From: Tetraselmis striata
Lineage: Eukaryota > Chlorophyta > Chlorodendrophyceae > Chlorodendrales > Chlorodendraceae
NCBI GenBank assembly: GCA_006384855.1
Contig: VCJN01000800.1
Coordinates: 1 to 64,000, forward strand
DNA length: 64,000 nt
Direction of reading: 5' to 3'
The notes below the pieces were generated by a model. The model saw only the letters and a program-made list of their open reading frames with translations, searched no databases and was not told where the DNA came from. Position numbers and translations under genes: made by a program. Positions 42,414 through 52,392 of this stretch are shown here, in pieces. Within the stretch, counting starts at the first letter, position 1. Every line of letters starts with the position of its first letter.

Positions 42414-44036
42414 ATGCGCGCCGTGTTCCTGCTGGCCGCATGCGCGGCGGCGCTCATCGCGGCCCCGGCTACCGAGGGATCCATACGCGGCGGCCGAGTT
42501 ATGGTGGGACGAAGCAGGAGTCCGCCTGCCTCCGCATCGTCGGGTAGGCCGCAGTCGGGCTCTGGGTCGCGAGCCACCAGGACGACGCAGGTCCGGGGCG
42601 TCACCGCGGAGCGTCGTCGGAGCGCCTCATCAACATCTCGAGCGACCGTCCGGCGGAGCGTTACAGCTCGCCGCAACTCCACCACCGCCGCCGCCACGCG
42701 ACCCAGTGTGCCATGGGCTGCCGGTGAGCCACGCTCTGTGGCGTCTGGCGACGCGGACAGCCTCGGCGGTCGGCCGCTGCTCACACCGTTCGGGCGCAGT
42801 CTGCGCACGGTGGTGGTGGTCGGCTTGGCGGGCGGCGTCTGCGACGTACGGCGGGATGACTGGCGGAACACGCTACCGCGCGCGCTGGCCGGTTTCATGT
42901 CACATGCTGAGACGGTCGTTTACGCACCGACGATTTACAGCACCAAGCAGTGCTTCCATTGCCGGAGCGGCGGCGGCGACGGGCAGACGTTCGACTGTGA
43001 CGAGTGGCACTCGCGTCGGAAAGACCGACGGTCGGCCGACCTGCTGATTATCATCGGCACGGGCCGCACCAACACCGGACGCGGCAAGGCGCCCACCAAC
43101 TCTACCCGCGCATACCCCTCCGTGAACGAGGCGCTCCGCAAACGCTGGGTCGGGCGGGACACAGTCGTGGTGATGCTGCCCGTCCGGAAGCTGGGCGGTC
43201 TGATGACCAACCCGCACGGGTTCCAGATGATGATCCCTGACGCCTCCTTCTTCAAGCCGCTCGCGCCAGGCATCGCGGACAAGCTCGCCCTGTGCGCGCG
43301 GCCAGAGGTCCCCAAGGCCAAGGACCTGATGTACGTGGCGCGGTACCAGGGCGAGAAGGGGCAGCTCAACTTTCTACAGCACGTGGAGCCGCGCTTGATG
43401 GATGGCTACACCGTCAAGTTTTTCGGCAAAGGGGCCGGCGGCTACGCGCAGCGCATACGAGACGCCGCGGCGCGGCGGAACATCAGCGCGGAGGTCAGCC
43501 CGCGTCACATCAGCCACGAGCGCCTGATGCTGCAGACGTGCGCCTCCCGCGGGCAGGTGCACCTGGCGCAGGCGGACAGCCACCCGCGCGCGGCCTACGA
43601 GGGCTTGTACGCCGGCAACCCGCTCCTGGTCAGCCGGCGCGCCAACCTGCCGGACGCCCTGCTGCAGCAGCCCTTCGTCGTGGCGGTCGACCCGGCCGAC
43701 CCCGCATCGCTGAACGAAGGCGCCGCGCGCTTCATGGAGCTGGTGAAGCGGGACACACGGCAGGAGATCGCGGGGTGGCTGGCGGCCAACGCCGCCCCGC
43801 GCGCTGTCTACTTCGAGCTGTGCGTGCGCATTGGCGTCTGCGCCTACGAGGGCACGCCGGGCGCGGGGCCCGTCTGGGACCGCACCACGCTGGGGCTCAT
43901 CGACACCATCAGCGGCGGGCTGGCGCTCGAGGCGCGGGGCGGCGCCGACGGGGAAGAGGGGGGCGGTGCGGTGTGGAGTCCCCATAGCGAGGGCGAGGCG
44001 GAGGATGCGGGAGAGAGGGGGGTGGGTGACATGTAG
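42414..44036 (+). CDS. Secretory-pathway glycosyltransferase, GT-B fold
   Basis: Single long frame, 540 aa. The ATG at 42414 is chosen because it begins a signal sequence (RAVFLLAACAAALIAAPATE); upstream codons have no such feature. Residues about 30-120 are Ser/Arg/Thr-rich and probably a flexible stem. The folded part starts at RTVVVVGLAGGV and contains a Cys-rich insertion (CFHCRSGGGDGQTFDCDEW). The C-terminal half has the look of a group-1 (GT4/GT1-like) donor-binding domain: DLMYVARYQGEKGQLNFLQ, then TVKFFGKGAGGY, then an acidic-to-Gly motif HPRAAYEGLYAGNPLLVS where such enzymes bind the nucleotide-sugar phosphates. It most likely works in the Golgi or ER lumen on wall or glycoprotein sugars. 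The donor sugar cannot be told. The end is acidic and Gly-rich. Confidence 0.7.
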   Translation: MRAVFLLAACAAALIAAPATEGSIRGGRVMVGRSRSPPASASSGRPQSGSGSRATRTTQVRGVTAERRRSASSTSRATVRRSVTARRNSTTAAATRPSVPWAAGEPRSVASGDADSLGGRPLLTPFGRSLRTVVVVGLAGGVCDVRRDDWRNTLPRALAGFMSHAETVVYAPTIYSTKQCFHCRSGGGDGQTFDCDEWHSRRKDRRSADLLIIIGTGRTNTGRGKAPTNSTRAYPSVNEALRKRWVGRDTVVVMLPVRKLGGLMTNPHGFQMMIPDASFFKPLAPGIADKLALCARPEVPKAKDLMYVARYQGEKGQLNFLQHVEPRLMDGYTVKFFGKGAGGYAQRIRDAAARRNISAEVSPRHISHERLMLQTCASRGQVHLAQADSHPRAAYEGLYAGNPLLVSRRANLPDALLQQPFVVAVDPADPASLNEGAARFMELVKRDTRQEIAGWLAANAAPRAVYFELCVRIGVCAYEGTPGAGPVWDRTTLGLIDTISGGLALEARGGADGEEGGGAVWSPHSEGEAEDAGERGVGDM

Positions 44037-44168
44037 CCAGGGGGCCGCCGGGGCTCTCGGGGTGCGTTTAAATGATGCAATGGCGCACACCGGTGGGAGG
44101 GACAGCCTCGCCATCCCACGCTACGTCATCCTCTATTGTGGCACGAGATGCCGCTGCCGGCTACTGCT

Positions 44169-47100
44169 CTACCCCCCGGCGCCGGGATCCAGCCGCCGCC
44201 TCGCCAGCTCGTCCAGCTGCGGCCCGACCACCTGCCGACAGAGCAGCCCACAGATGCATCAGACGACAAGCTGGGCAGGGGGGCTGCAGAGGCAATGCGG
44301 GTAGTGCACATCAGCCCCAAGGTGCGCCTCCAGGAGCGCCGCAGGAAGAAACCCTACTAAACGGATGAGCCTTGTGAATATGTTGCATACATACATACAT
44401 ACATACATATAATTATCTATGCTAGCGCGTAGGAGGCAAACAATTTTAATGGCGGGCCTGGCCGTCTTTAATGAGCCGGACTTCTAGCGTTTTTTTTATT
44501 TCTATAATATTCCGCTGTTCTATGGTATTTCATTCTTGCTTTTGCTGAAGTTCCATGATTGTAGACAGTTTATACGCGGTGCTAAGGATTATGTGATCAT
44601 GCATGTCTACACCGCTTGACTACAAGTACGGCGCATATTGCAATCCTTACCAAACACGCTGTGTACGAGTATACTCCTTACCAGTACATATGCGTTATAT
44701 ACGCGTTAATTTTACCTGGTAATTTACCGATAATTTTACCGAGTGCCAGAAGTAAAAATCACGAAAATACGGCGAGAAGGACATTACCCGTAACTAATAT
44801 TAACGCATAGTTATCGCTAACGCAATCTTATCGGTATGCATTCCTGTATGTTTCGCAATCTAATTTCAAACAATGTACGTATACTTTTCCACAATAAATG
44901 CCCAATGCAAACTCAAACAGTGCACTTAGTGCTTTCCGAAATCAGTTCGCAATGCGACAGATGATCCTGCTGTCATTCGTTCCTGTAACAGTGGAACACC
45001 CCCCCCCCCCCCCCCCCCCCCCCGTGTCGTTATCTCGTGTGTATCATGCAAACCTACATAATAGTAAATGATATATAATCAGGGTGCCGACACTGTTACA
45101 AGAGCACTCAGAGCTGCTCTTAGGAGAAAGAGCCTTGCCTGCCAGAGGCCAAATGTAGCCGGAATTACAGCTAATGTCCTTCCTGGTTGCATGCAAGCCC
45201 CAATCGGAGACTTTAAAATAAGGGATCTAATAGATAGGTGCGGCGGCACCCACAGATATGCAGTGCGGTATACAGCCACATGTGCGCATACGCATGGCAT
45301 GGCGGATAGTCGGGCGGAGGGCGGAGCAGCCCCCAGCACAGGGCGATGAGGGCGATGGCGAGGCACCTCCAGCAGCGCGGGGTTCCGCCGCTGCAGCAGC
45401 TGCATGACCAACGCGTCGTCCTCGTCCTCGTCCTCGTCCCCGTCTGGGTCCTTGTCGTCCTCGCCGCCGCCGCCGTTGCTGCCGCGGGCGTCTCGTCGCC
45501 CCGAGGCCGGCCGAGACCGTTGCGCGGCGCCGCGCATGTCCACCTCCGCCCCCGAGGCGGTCGTCAGCTTCACGCCCATCTTGCGCCTGCATCGCCACGG
45601 CGGCACCCGCGCCAAGGCGTGAGACGGGCGCCCGGCGAGGCGCATGCTGCATGGTATGGTATGACGTGGTGAGACCGTCTGGCCCAGCGGCCCAGAGGCA
45701 TCCCTCAGAGGACCGCCAAAAATCAGAACCCGCGCCATCAATGTCTTCTCATTAATGTGCGGAATGTGTGTTTTGTCATGCCGAGTAAAGTCCCCACTGG
45801 ATCTGGGCGGTATTTTCCCTTGGGGCGGAGGAGGAGAGGGGGGCGGCGGAAGGGGGGGGGGGGGGGGATCATGATGGGACGAAGTGTCGTGATTCAGCAC
45901 TTTGGCAACACTTCACAGTCTGGTGACTAGCGAACATCGCATGCGGAACAGTGGGGGGAGGGGGGATAAACCAGGGACTATAATCAGAAATACAACAAAA
46001 AATATAGTTCACAACTTAATTTTCTTCGGGGCAGCGTGGGGTTGGCGGCATGCCTGGAGAGCTTGCTCATGGAGGCGGCCAGCGGGAAGGTGAGCGCGGG
46101 CATCGACATCAGCAGCGTGTCGTCCGGGCCGGCGGGGCTCGTGCGCCCGCTGCCCTGCGCCCGCGGCGGCGCCCCGCCCCCCAACCCCGCCCGCTCCGTC
46201 CATGAGGCCGCGGACCCTGGCGCACGCGGCGCTGCGCCCGCAGCGGGCGCCCCGCCGGCGTGGCGGCTGCCGCCGTGCACCCCCGCCGTCATCGGCCGCG
46301 CCGACACCGGCCGCGGCAGGCCCGGCGCGGCCGTCCCGGGGCGCCCGCGGACAGCGCTGCCGGGCCGCTGCCGCGCGGCGCTAGGCGGGCGGGCGGAGGG
46401 CGCGGCGGCGGCGGAACCCCCCGCGGTCAGTGGCCGCCCGGAGCGCATCTCCCCGAGCCCGCTCTGCCCGACAGCCGCACACACACAGCGATGGATTTCT
46501 GTCAGCGATCTGCTGCCTACCGCAGGTTACCACGTCATCCTCTAGGGTGTCCTGCTCCCAGGCAGGAAACAAAGAGCGGCACAGCGGGTGAGGCAGCCAG
46601 TGACGACACTTATATGACCTGGCGAGGTAGTCGACTTTCTGTGTGCATTCAGTAGCCGGTGCACAATTGTGTGGCCATCTTGTCCAAACACACGGGTGTC
46701 AGCGCACCGATCGGATCCAACACCGATGATTCAGATTGAGGTCGCATGCCACAGGAACAGTCGCGCTGTTCTCACTACCTCGCCGGCACCCGCATTGTTG
46801 AATGGAAAAGGGCAGCATGTATGGACGGACATTCAACATGGATGTGGCACTAAAGTGCCATAGCTCCGCAAATGACAGGTTGTTGGGGCGCATCCTCCCC
46901 GACTGCATTGGCATGTCATGACACGTACTACGGTGCCGGGTAGGGGCTTGGGGGTAGAGGATGGTGGTGGGGGGGGAGCGCACCGACAGCAGGTTGGCCG
47001 TGCGCCGCAGCACCGCCTCTGCGCCGCCGCCCAGCTCGTCCTGCGTCTCGGCAAGCGTGAGGGACTGCAGGATCCCGGCGCCCGGGTCGGGCGGCGCGGC

Positions 47101-49810
47101 GCCGATGCGGCTCCAGTCCGTGCTGCCCGACAGGTCCATCAGCATCTCCTGTGCGCAGCGGCACGAAGGGGGCACAGGGGGCACAGGGGGGGGGGGGGGG
47201 GCGTCAGGGTAGCTAACAGGAGCCCACACTTACATCGCCCGGGCTGCATCATTATGCCAGGCGAGGCCTGTCTTGACACGTGCTGCCTCAGGGAGACGCA
47301 GGGTGCAGTCTGGCAACAAAGAGAAAGCGGGAAAAGCACTTCAAACAAAAAACGGATTACTTTTTCCCAGATAGATTTTAAAAGTAGTAGCAACAAAGAA
47401 AACAGCAATGCCCTCTTATCTATAGGCTCATTGAGCGTGTGTCTTACGGTCTTGATAGGGCATGTGTAATACCGACTAATGGACTTGCTTCAAGGATCTA
47501 CTAAATATTCAAACAGTATGAGACATCGCAATATCAATGAAATAGACGTAATCGCCGCCCTGAAACAGATAGCCCAGTTGCTTGTTTTATGCAGAGCATG
47601 AAACGAAACTTCCGTGTGGGAAATATGACAGTAGGTGCACCTATCAGAACCCGGATAATAAGCTTCAGATTGGGCTTGCATGGAACCGAAAAGAGCCCTC
47701 GTTATAGTTCCGCTATAGCTTCGTCTGCATTTGACCTCTGGCAGGCGGGTCAGGCGCCTGTTCGCGGTGTTCTTAGTGCCGCGCCAGCACCCGTGGGCGG
47801 GGCATGACTATCCTTGCTGAAGGTGCAGTCAGGTGGGGGCGGGGGCACAGGGGAGTATTGGCGCGGTGTTTGGAGGGATTGAGGCGAGAGGGAAAGGGGG
47901 AGGGCTCGCCTCATCGTACGGCTGCCGGTGCGCGCCAGGCGAGCGCATCAGCTCGCCGCCCTCCCCCTCCTTGCCCTCCCCACCGCCCTCCCCCTCGCCG
48001 CCCACCAGCAGCACCTGCGGCGCGGGCCGCCCCCGGCCCGCCGACCCCGGCCTGACCGGCGCGCACGCAGTCGGCGCCTTGGCGCGCCAAAGGTGCGCTC
48101 GCAGCGCCGCGGCGCCTAGCCGCGAGGGGAGGCGCGCGGCGCCGGTGGCGGAGGCGGCGGGATGGGCGTCAGCGGATGGCCCGGCCACCCGGAGAAGGCT
48201 CCGTGCGCCCGCCCCCAGGCCGGCGGGGCCCACATGTGTGGCCAGTGCACGCACGGGTGGACAGGGAGGGACTGCATGACAGGCAGGCATTGCTCGGGGG
48301 CACGGTACGGCGCGTGACCGGGCAACTTGCCGCACCACAATAAAAGAGACAACAAAACAAGCATCGACATGACTGCGTTGCAGCATCGGTATTTTATTAA
48401 TGTATTGATATCATTGCACGGAGTCGGAGTTTCGCACTCTTTGGGGGGGCGGGGGGGGGGGGGGGAGGGGGGCATTCCGGGAGACAAGACGTGTTCACAG
48501 GAAGTCCACAGCTGTGCCCTGAGGTGACGGGCGTGTCACTGGCGGCTGACAGGGGCACTAGATGGGCCGCATGGCAAAGCTACAAACTCAAACTGTCCAA
48601 ACTTGCACTTTGAGCGTGGTGTTCGAGAGATGTCGAGACCGCCTTTTACCCGGAGATGATGATGCCCTAGGGCCAGGTCAGGGGATGGGTGGACAGAAGC
48701 ACGGGATAACGTGTCAAGGAGCGTATCCGCGTTCGGAACGAGGGTGAAATACGGCGTTTGATTACCCGGGCCGTGGTGCCGCTTGAAGCTCGCGTTGATT
48801 CCTGGGGAACAAATATATTGCTCCCGGCTTTGACAGGGAAGGGGGAGAGGAGGGGGGGGGGGGGGGGGGGGCTCGCCTTGGGCCAGCACGTGCGGCGGCA
48901 CGTTGCGCAGCGGGTTGCCCTCCAGGCGCAGCTCCGCCAGGTGCCCCGCGTCCGCCAGCTCGGGCGGCAGCTCCGCAATGCGATTGTACGCCAGCGCCAG
49001 GCTGACGGCAAGGGGGGGGGGGGGGGGGGGGGGGGAGGGGAGGGGGGGGCATAGGGTTTATACGGGATACCCTTTCTATGCTTATAGAGTCTCTATGATT
49101 TAGGGTAGAAACCCCTCACAACCGATAAAACCCTAAAATTGAATAGTATAGCATGGCATAGCATGGCATGGCATGGCATAGCATAGCATAGCATAGCATA
49201 GCATAGCATAGCATAGCATAGCATAGCATAGCATAGCATAGCATAGCATAGCCAGCTAGCAAGAGGGGATGGCGGCTATTGACGAGGTACCGCACCCACG
49301 CTTTAGGGTATTGGGCAGAGGTTTAAGGTCATCGTTGCCATCGGACCCCTCTCGAAGACTAAAGACAGTGACATCGAATTTGTTTATCAGAATACACCAC
49401 GACGAATTCATATCGCAGGAATTTCTACCCGTTGGTCTGCACCAAAGAACATTGTTGGGATCCGCAACCCGGTCAAGTGGTGCGGTGGCTGCGCTCACTC
49501 TGCAGGGAGGTGTTGGCGCAGAGGCCGCGCGGCAGGCTCTCCAGCTTGTTGTCCGACAGGTCCAGCAGCGTCAGCGAGGGCAGCGCCGCCACCTGCCGCC
49601 GCCGGCATCGGCGTTTTGTTCCCAAAGTCCAACTCAGCTGGCTTACACCCGCCCATCCGCATCCGCATCCACATCCACATATAAATACACAAAGATATAC
49701 ACATATACTGAGACATATACATATATACATATGCATATACACACACTCATACTTTTACCTAGACATATGCACATACTTTGACATATACATATACAAATAC
49801 ACATACTCAG

Positions 49811-49841
<31 letters not shown>

Positions 49842-51091
49842 CATACATACATGCAGAAAGACACTCATCTACACACATACATATAGATAGTTATAGACAT
49901 AGACATAGACATAGACATGGAAATAGACCTAGAAACATACAGCCACAAAGATAGACATTGATGCACGCATGTTCGGCATGCGGCGGAACGGCGGCGTGCC
50001 TGCGGCGGCAGCTCCGCGATGTGGTTGTAAGCGGCGCGCAGCTCCGCCAGGCGCGGCAGCCCGCCCAGCTCGCCCGGCAGCTCCGCCAGCTTGTTCCACG
50101 ACACGTCCAGCGCCTCCAGCGCGCGCAGCTCCGCCAGCTGGGCCGGCAGCGCGGGCAGCGCGTTGCTGGAGAGGTCCAGGCGCACCAGGCCCGCGCAGGT
50201 CCACAGCGCGCTGGGCACAACTGTCAGCATCCTGCGCCGGGCGCGAGGTTCAGCGGAGCAGCGGGGCGAGCTCCCCCCCCCCCCCCCCCCCCCCGCCGCG
50301 CACTGGATGGTCCAGAGGGGCGGGCAGCTGGGAAAGCGCCATGCTCGGAGGGAAGGCAGGGGCGCAGGTGAGAGGGGGGGGGGGGGGGAGGGAGGCTTAT
50401 GCCCTTGCCTGCTGCTGAGCTGCAGGCTGCCGCTGTGCACCGCCTCCTCCAGCGCCGCGGAGAGCTCGCCTCCCTGCGCGACCGCGGACAGCACGCTGCT
50501 GACAGGACGCTCCGGTGATGCCCAGGATGAGAGAGAGCCCCCCCCCCCCCCCCCCCCTCCTCCCCTTGCGGACGTTTCCCTCTTTCCTGGGCCATGTATA
50601 ATTCCGTTCAATGCCGCCCATGCTGCAGTCGGACCTAACAACCTCCGCTGATGGCTAATATGGCGCGCGCCGCTGTGCAGTCAGCGATGCCGCCCGGCTG
50701 ATGCCTGAGACGGGTGCCACGTCTGGTCGCCTGAGATGGTGCTCCCGCTGCCTTAGGTGGTGTTTGCTGGTGTCCTGCAGCCCCCACCGGTGCCCCATGT
50801 GCCCACTGGTGGACTTGGCCGAAGGGTAATCCAGGGAAGGGGGGCGATCATGCAACCACTGGTCCAATTGCGGTCTACAGTTAGCTCTGCCTGGCATTAT
50901 ACAGGGGTAACCCTCATTCTGGGGTGATGGGGCGATGCCACCGCTGGGCAGACAGCCAGCGCGAACCCAGCCCCGACGAGCTCGCCACAGCACGCTCCCT
51001 ACCCCCCGCCTCGCCCTCACCCACCGGCGCCGCATAAGCGCACCTGCTCGCTGCCGGAGCTCGCCTCGCCATCACTGCCGCTGCCGCTCAT
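44169..51091 (-). CDS. Leucine-rich repeat protein (LRRC40/soc-2-like)
   Basis: Ten exons: 51091-51021, 50498-50409, 50231-50000, 49592-49498, 49001-48877, 48115-47910, 47148-46984, 46463-46054, 45586-45367, 44231-44169; 558 aa. The N-terminus (SGSGSDGEASSGSEQ) and a helix precede at least five LRRs of the cytosolic Ras-group type (LVRLDLSSNALPALPAQL, LEALDVSWNKLAELP, LTLLDLSDNKLESLP, LALAYNRIAELPPEL). A cap-like GNPLRNVPPHVLAQ continuing AAALRAHLW follows, as in LRRC40-type proteins. The second half is disordered: Gly/Glu-rich, then Arg/Pro/Ala-rich with RPLTAG and RPMTAG, then acidic DEDEDEDDALVMQLLQRR. The last exon (ending RRRLDPGAGG) is the least certain. Five of nine introns have GC donors. 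The exon 4-5 junction needs a non-standard border (TG-AG) to keep the repeat spacing. Probably a cytosolic scaffold; no enzyme domain. Confidence 0.7.
45000..45023. repeat. C-run in the last intron of the LRR gene
   Basis: More than 20 consecutive C on the + strand. One of some twenty C- or G-runs of 12 or more in the window, most of them in or beside introns. Confidence 0.85.
45090..45215 (-). repeat. Dispersed repeat R3, inverted copy
   Basis: On the minus strand it reads CCGATTGGGGCTTGCATGCA, later TTGGCCTCTGGCAGGCAAGG. The same two words in the same order occur in three other places (47645, 54605 and 57545). It lies in the last intron of the LRR gene. Confidence 0.55.
47645..47800 (+). 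repeat. Dispersed repeat R3, copy 2
   Basis: Carries CAGATTGGGCTTGCATGGAA, TTTGACCTCTGGCAGGCGGG, TTCGCGGTGTTCTTAGTG and CCAGCACCCGTG. It sits in an intron of the LRR gene, opposite to its transcription. No coding capacity. Size and intronic position fit a short non-autonomous element. Confidence 0.6.
49147..49253. repeat. GCATA pentanucleotide microsatellite
   Basis: About twenty tandem units of GCATA with a few GCATG variants at the left. It lies in the long intron between LRR exons 4 and 5. Confidence 0.9.
49660..49925. repeat. ATAC/TATA-rich simple repeat cluster
   Basis: Runs of CATCCACAT, CATATACATATA and ATATATAT, ending in tandem GACATA units (about 49893-49918). Located in an LRR-gene intron. 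Confidence 0.85.
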
Positions 51092-52392
51092 GCTGCGCGC
51101 GCCCCCGTGCATCGCCCACCCTTTCCCCGGGTAGCCGCCGAGCTGGGCGCGCGCCGGAGCGCGGGGCGGTCCGCGCTGCTCGGGGCGTTCCTGCCTGCGC
51201 CAGTCGAGTGCACGTCAGGGCGGCAGGCGGTGAGGCGGGCGGGTGACCCTGTGAACGTACGATGTGCACTACCCGTACCTGCCGCAGAAGTGCAGAACAT
51301 GCCTTTTTTTTTCCCCGCCCCCGGGACAGGACTGGCACCAGGGAAACCTTTGCAGCACATGCCCCAGTTGCCCGGATGACTGCGCCTAGCTACTCGTTCT
51401 TACTACTCGTACCCGGGTACTGTTCGCATGGGGAGTAGCAGTCCCGCAGGTGGGGGCTCCTGGTCTCCCAGTGGGGACCAAAGCTGGCGCAGCTTTATTC
51501 GCCCGGGATTAATATGTGTCGCTGCCGAAGTATTCGCTATCTTTTCGCTGTCTACTATATCTCCATACATATATGGCGCAGCGAATCTAAATCAAAGGAC
51601 CACGAAACTGTTATTAATTGGATTTTTTTTTTCGAAACTCTTACTATCTGATTGCAAGTGTGCATGTCCCTAAAGCATATAAAGTCCAACCGATATGCGG
51701 GACCGGATTCGTGCAGAGGACACCTGCTGAAGCGAACACCGACTTGATGTCCACGATGCTTGGATGCAGGTCAGTTACAACATCATGAAGTGTCGTATGG
51801 CATATATACTGCAGCACAGAATCGATGTTCCTACTCATTCACTCCATAAGCATGAATTGACACCACACATCATCGCCAGCGCTGTGGCCCTCTGGCAGAT
51901 GTGGTAGGTACCAAGCTCCTCATTTGCCGGCTGGGCCCCTGCAAACCCGCCCATGATACCATTCACCCTTTTACTCCAGCTCTGAGCACTCCAGCACGCA
52001 GGGTGCCATAAGGCGCTGAGAAAGGCCACAGCGGATTGCAACTGGGCAGTACACATTCACACCGCCACAGGCGCTGCTCCCGGTGCATGGGCAACACATG
52101 CAATGCGAGCGCTGCACATCACCGGAAATGCGCACACAAAGCGGCGCACCGCCGGTGCCATTCACCACCGCCGCCGCTGCCGCTGCTAGCTGCCATTGCA
52201 GGCGGCGTGTTGACAACGCACATGTTGAGATCTTGGCGCCCTGCGTCCTCGCCTGCGACCGGCCGCGCTGTCGTTGCTACTGCACCGTTGCTAAAGGCAT
52301 CCCTAAAGGCACCAAACAACCCTCGGCGTCCGATGGCGACGGGCAGCCTCCAGGGTCCGCACACCAACCCTGGCGGCGCGCTCCGTCGCTAG
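51092..52392. other. Upstream of the LRR gene, downstream of the 7TM gene
   Basis: No exon recognised. At 51310-51360 a fragment of family R1 occurs (GGGACAGGACTGGCACCAGG, then AAACCTTTGCAGCA), also present near 20998-21035. The part nearest 51092 probably holds the LRR promoter. The 3' untranslated end of the 7TM gene lies next to 52393. Confidence 0.4.

Noticed and set aside
44136..44360. 74-codon + strand frame after the glycosyltransferase
   Set aside because: It could be an extra gene or exon, but the opposite strand gives an in-phase last exon for the LRR gene and the + frame has no acceptor in phase with the glycosyltransferase.
49147..49253. Regular tandem units that could suggest a CRISPR-like array
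   Set aside because: Units are 5 bp with no spacers, in an intron of a eukaryotic gene: a microsatellite.
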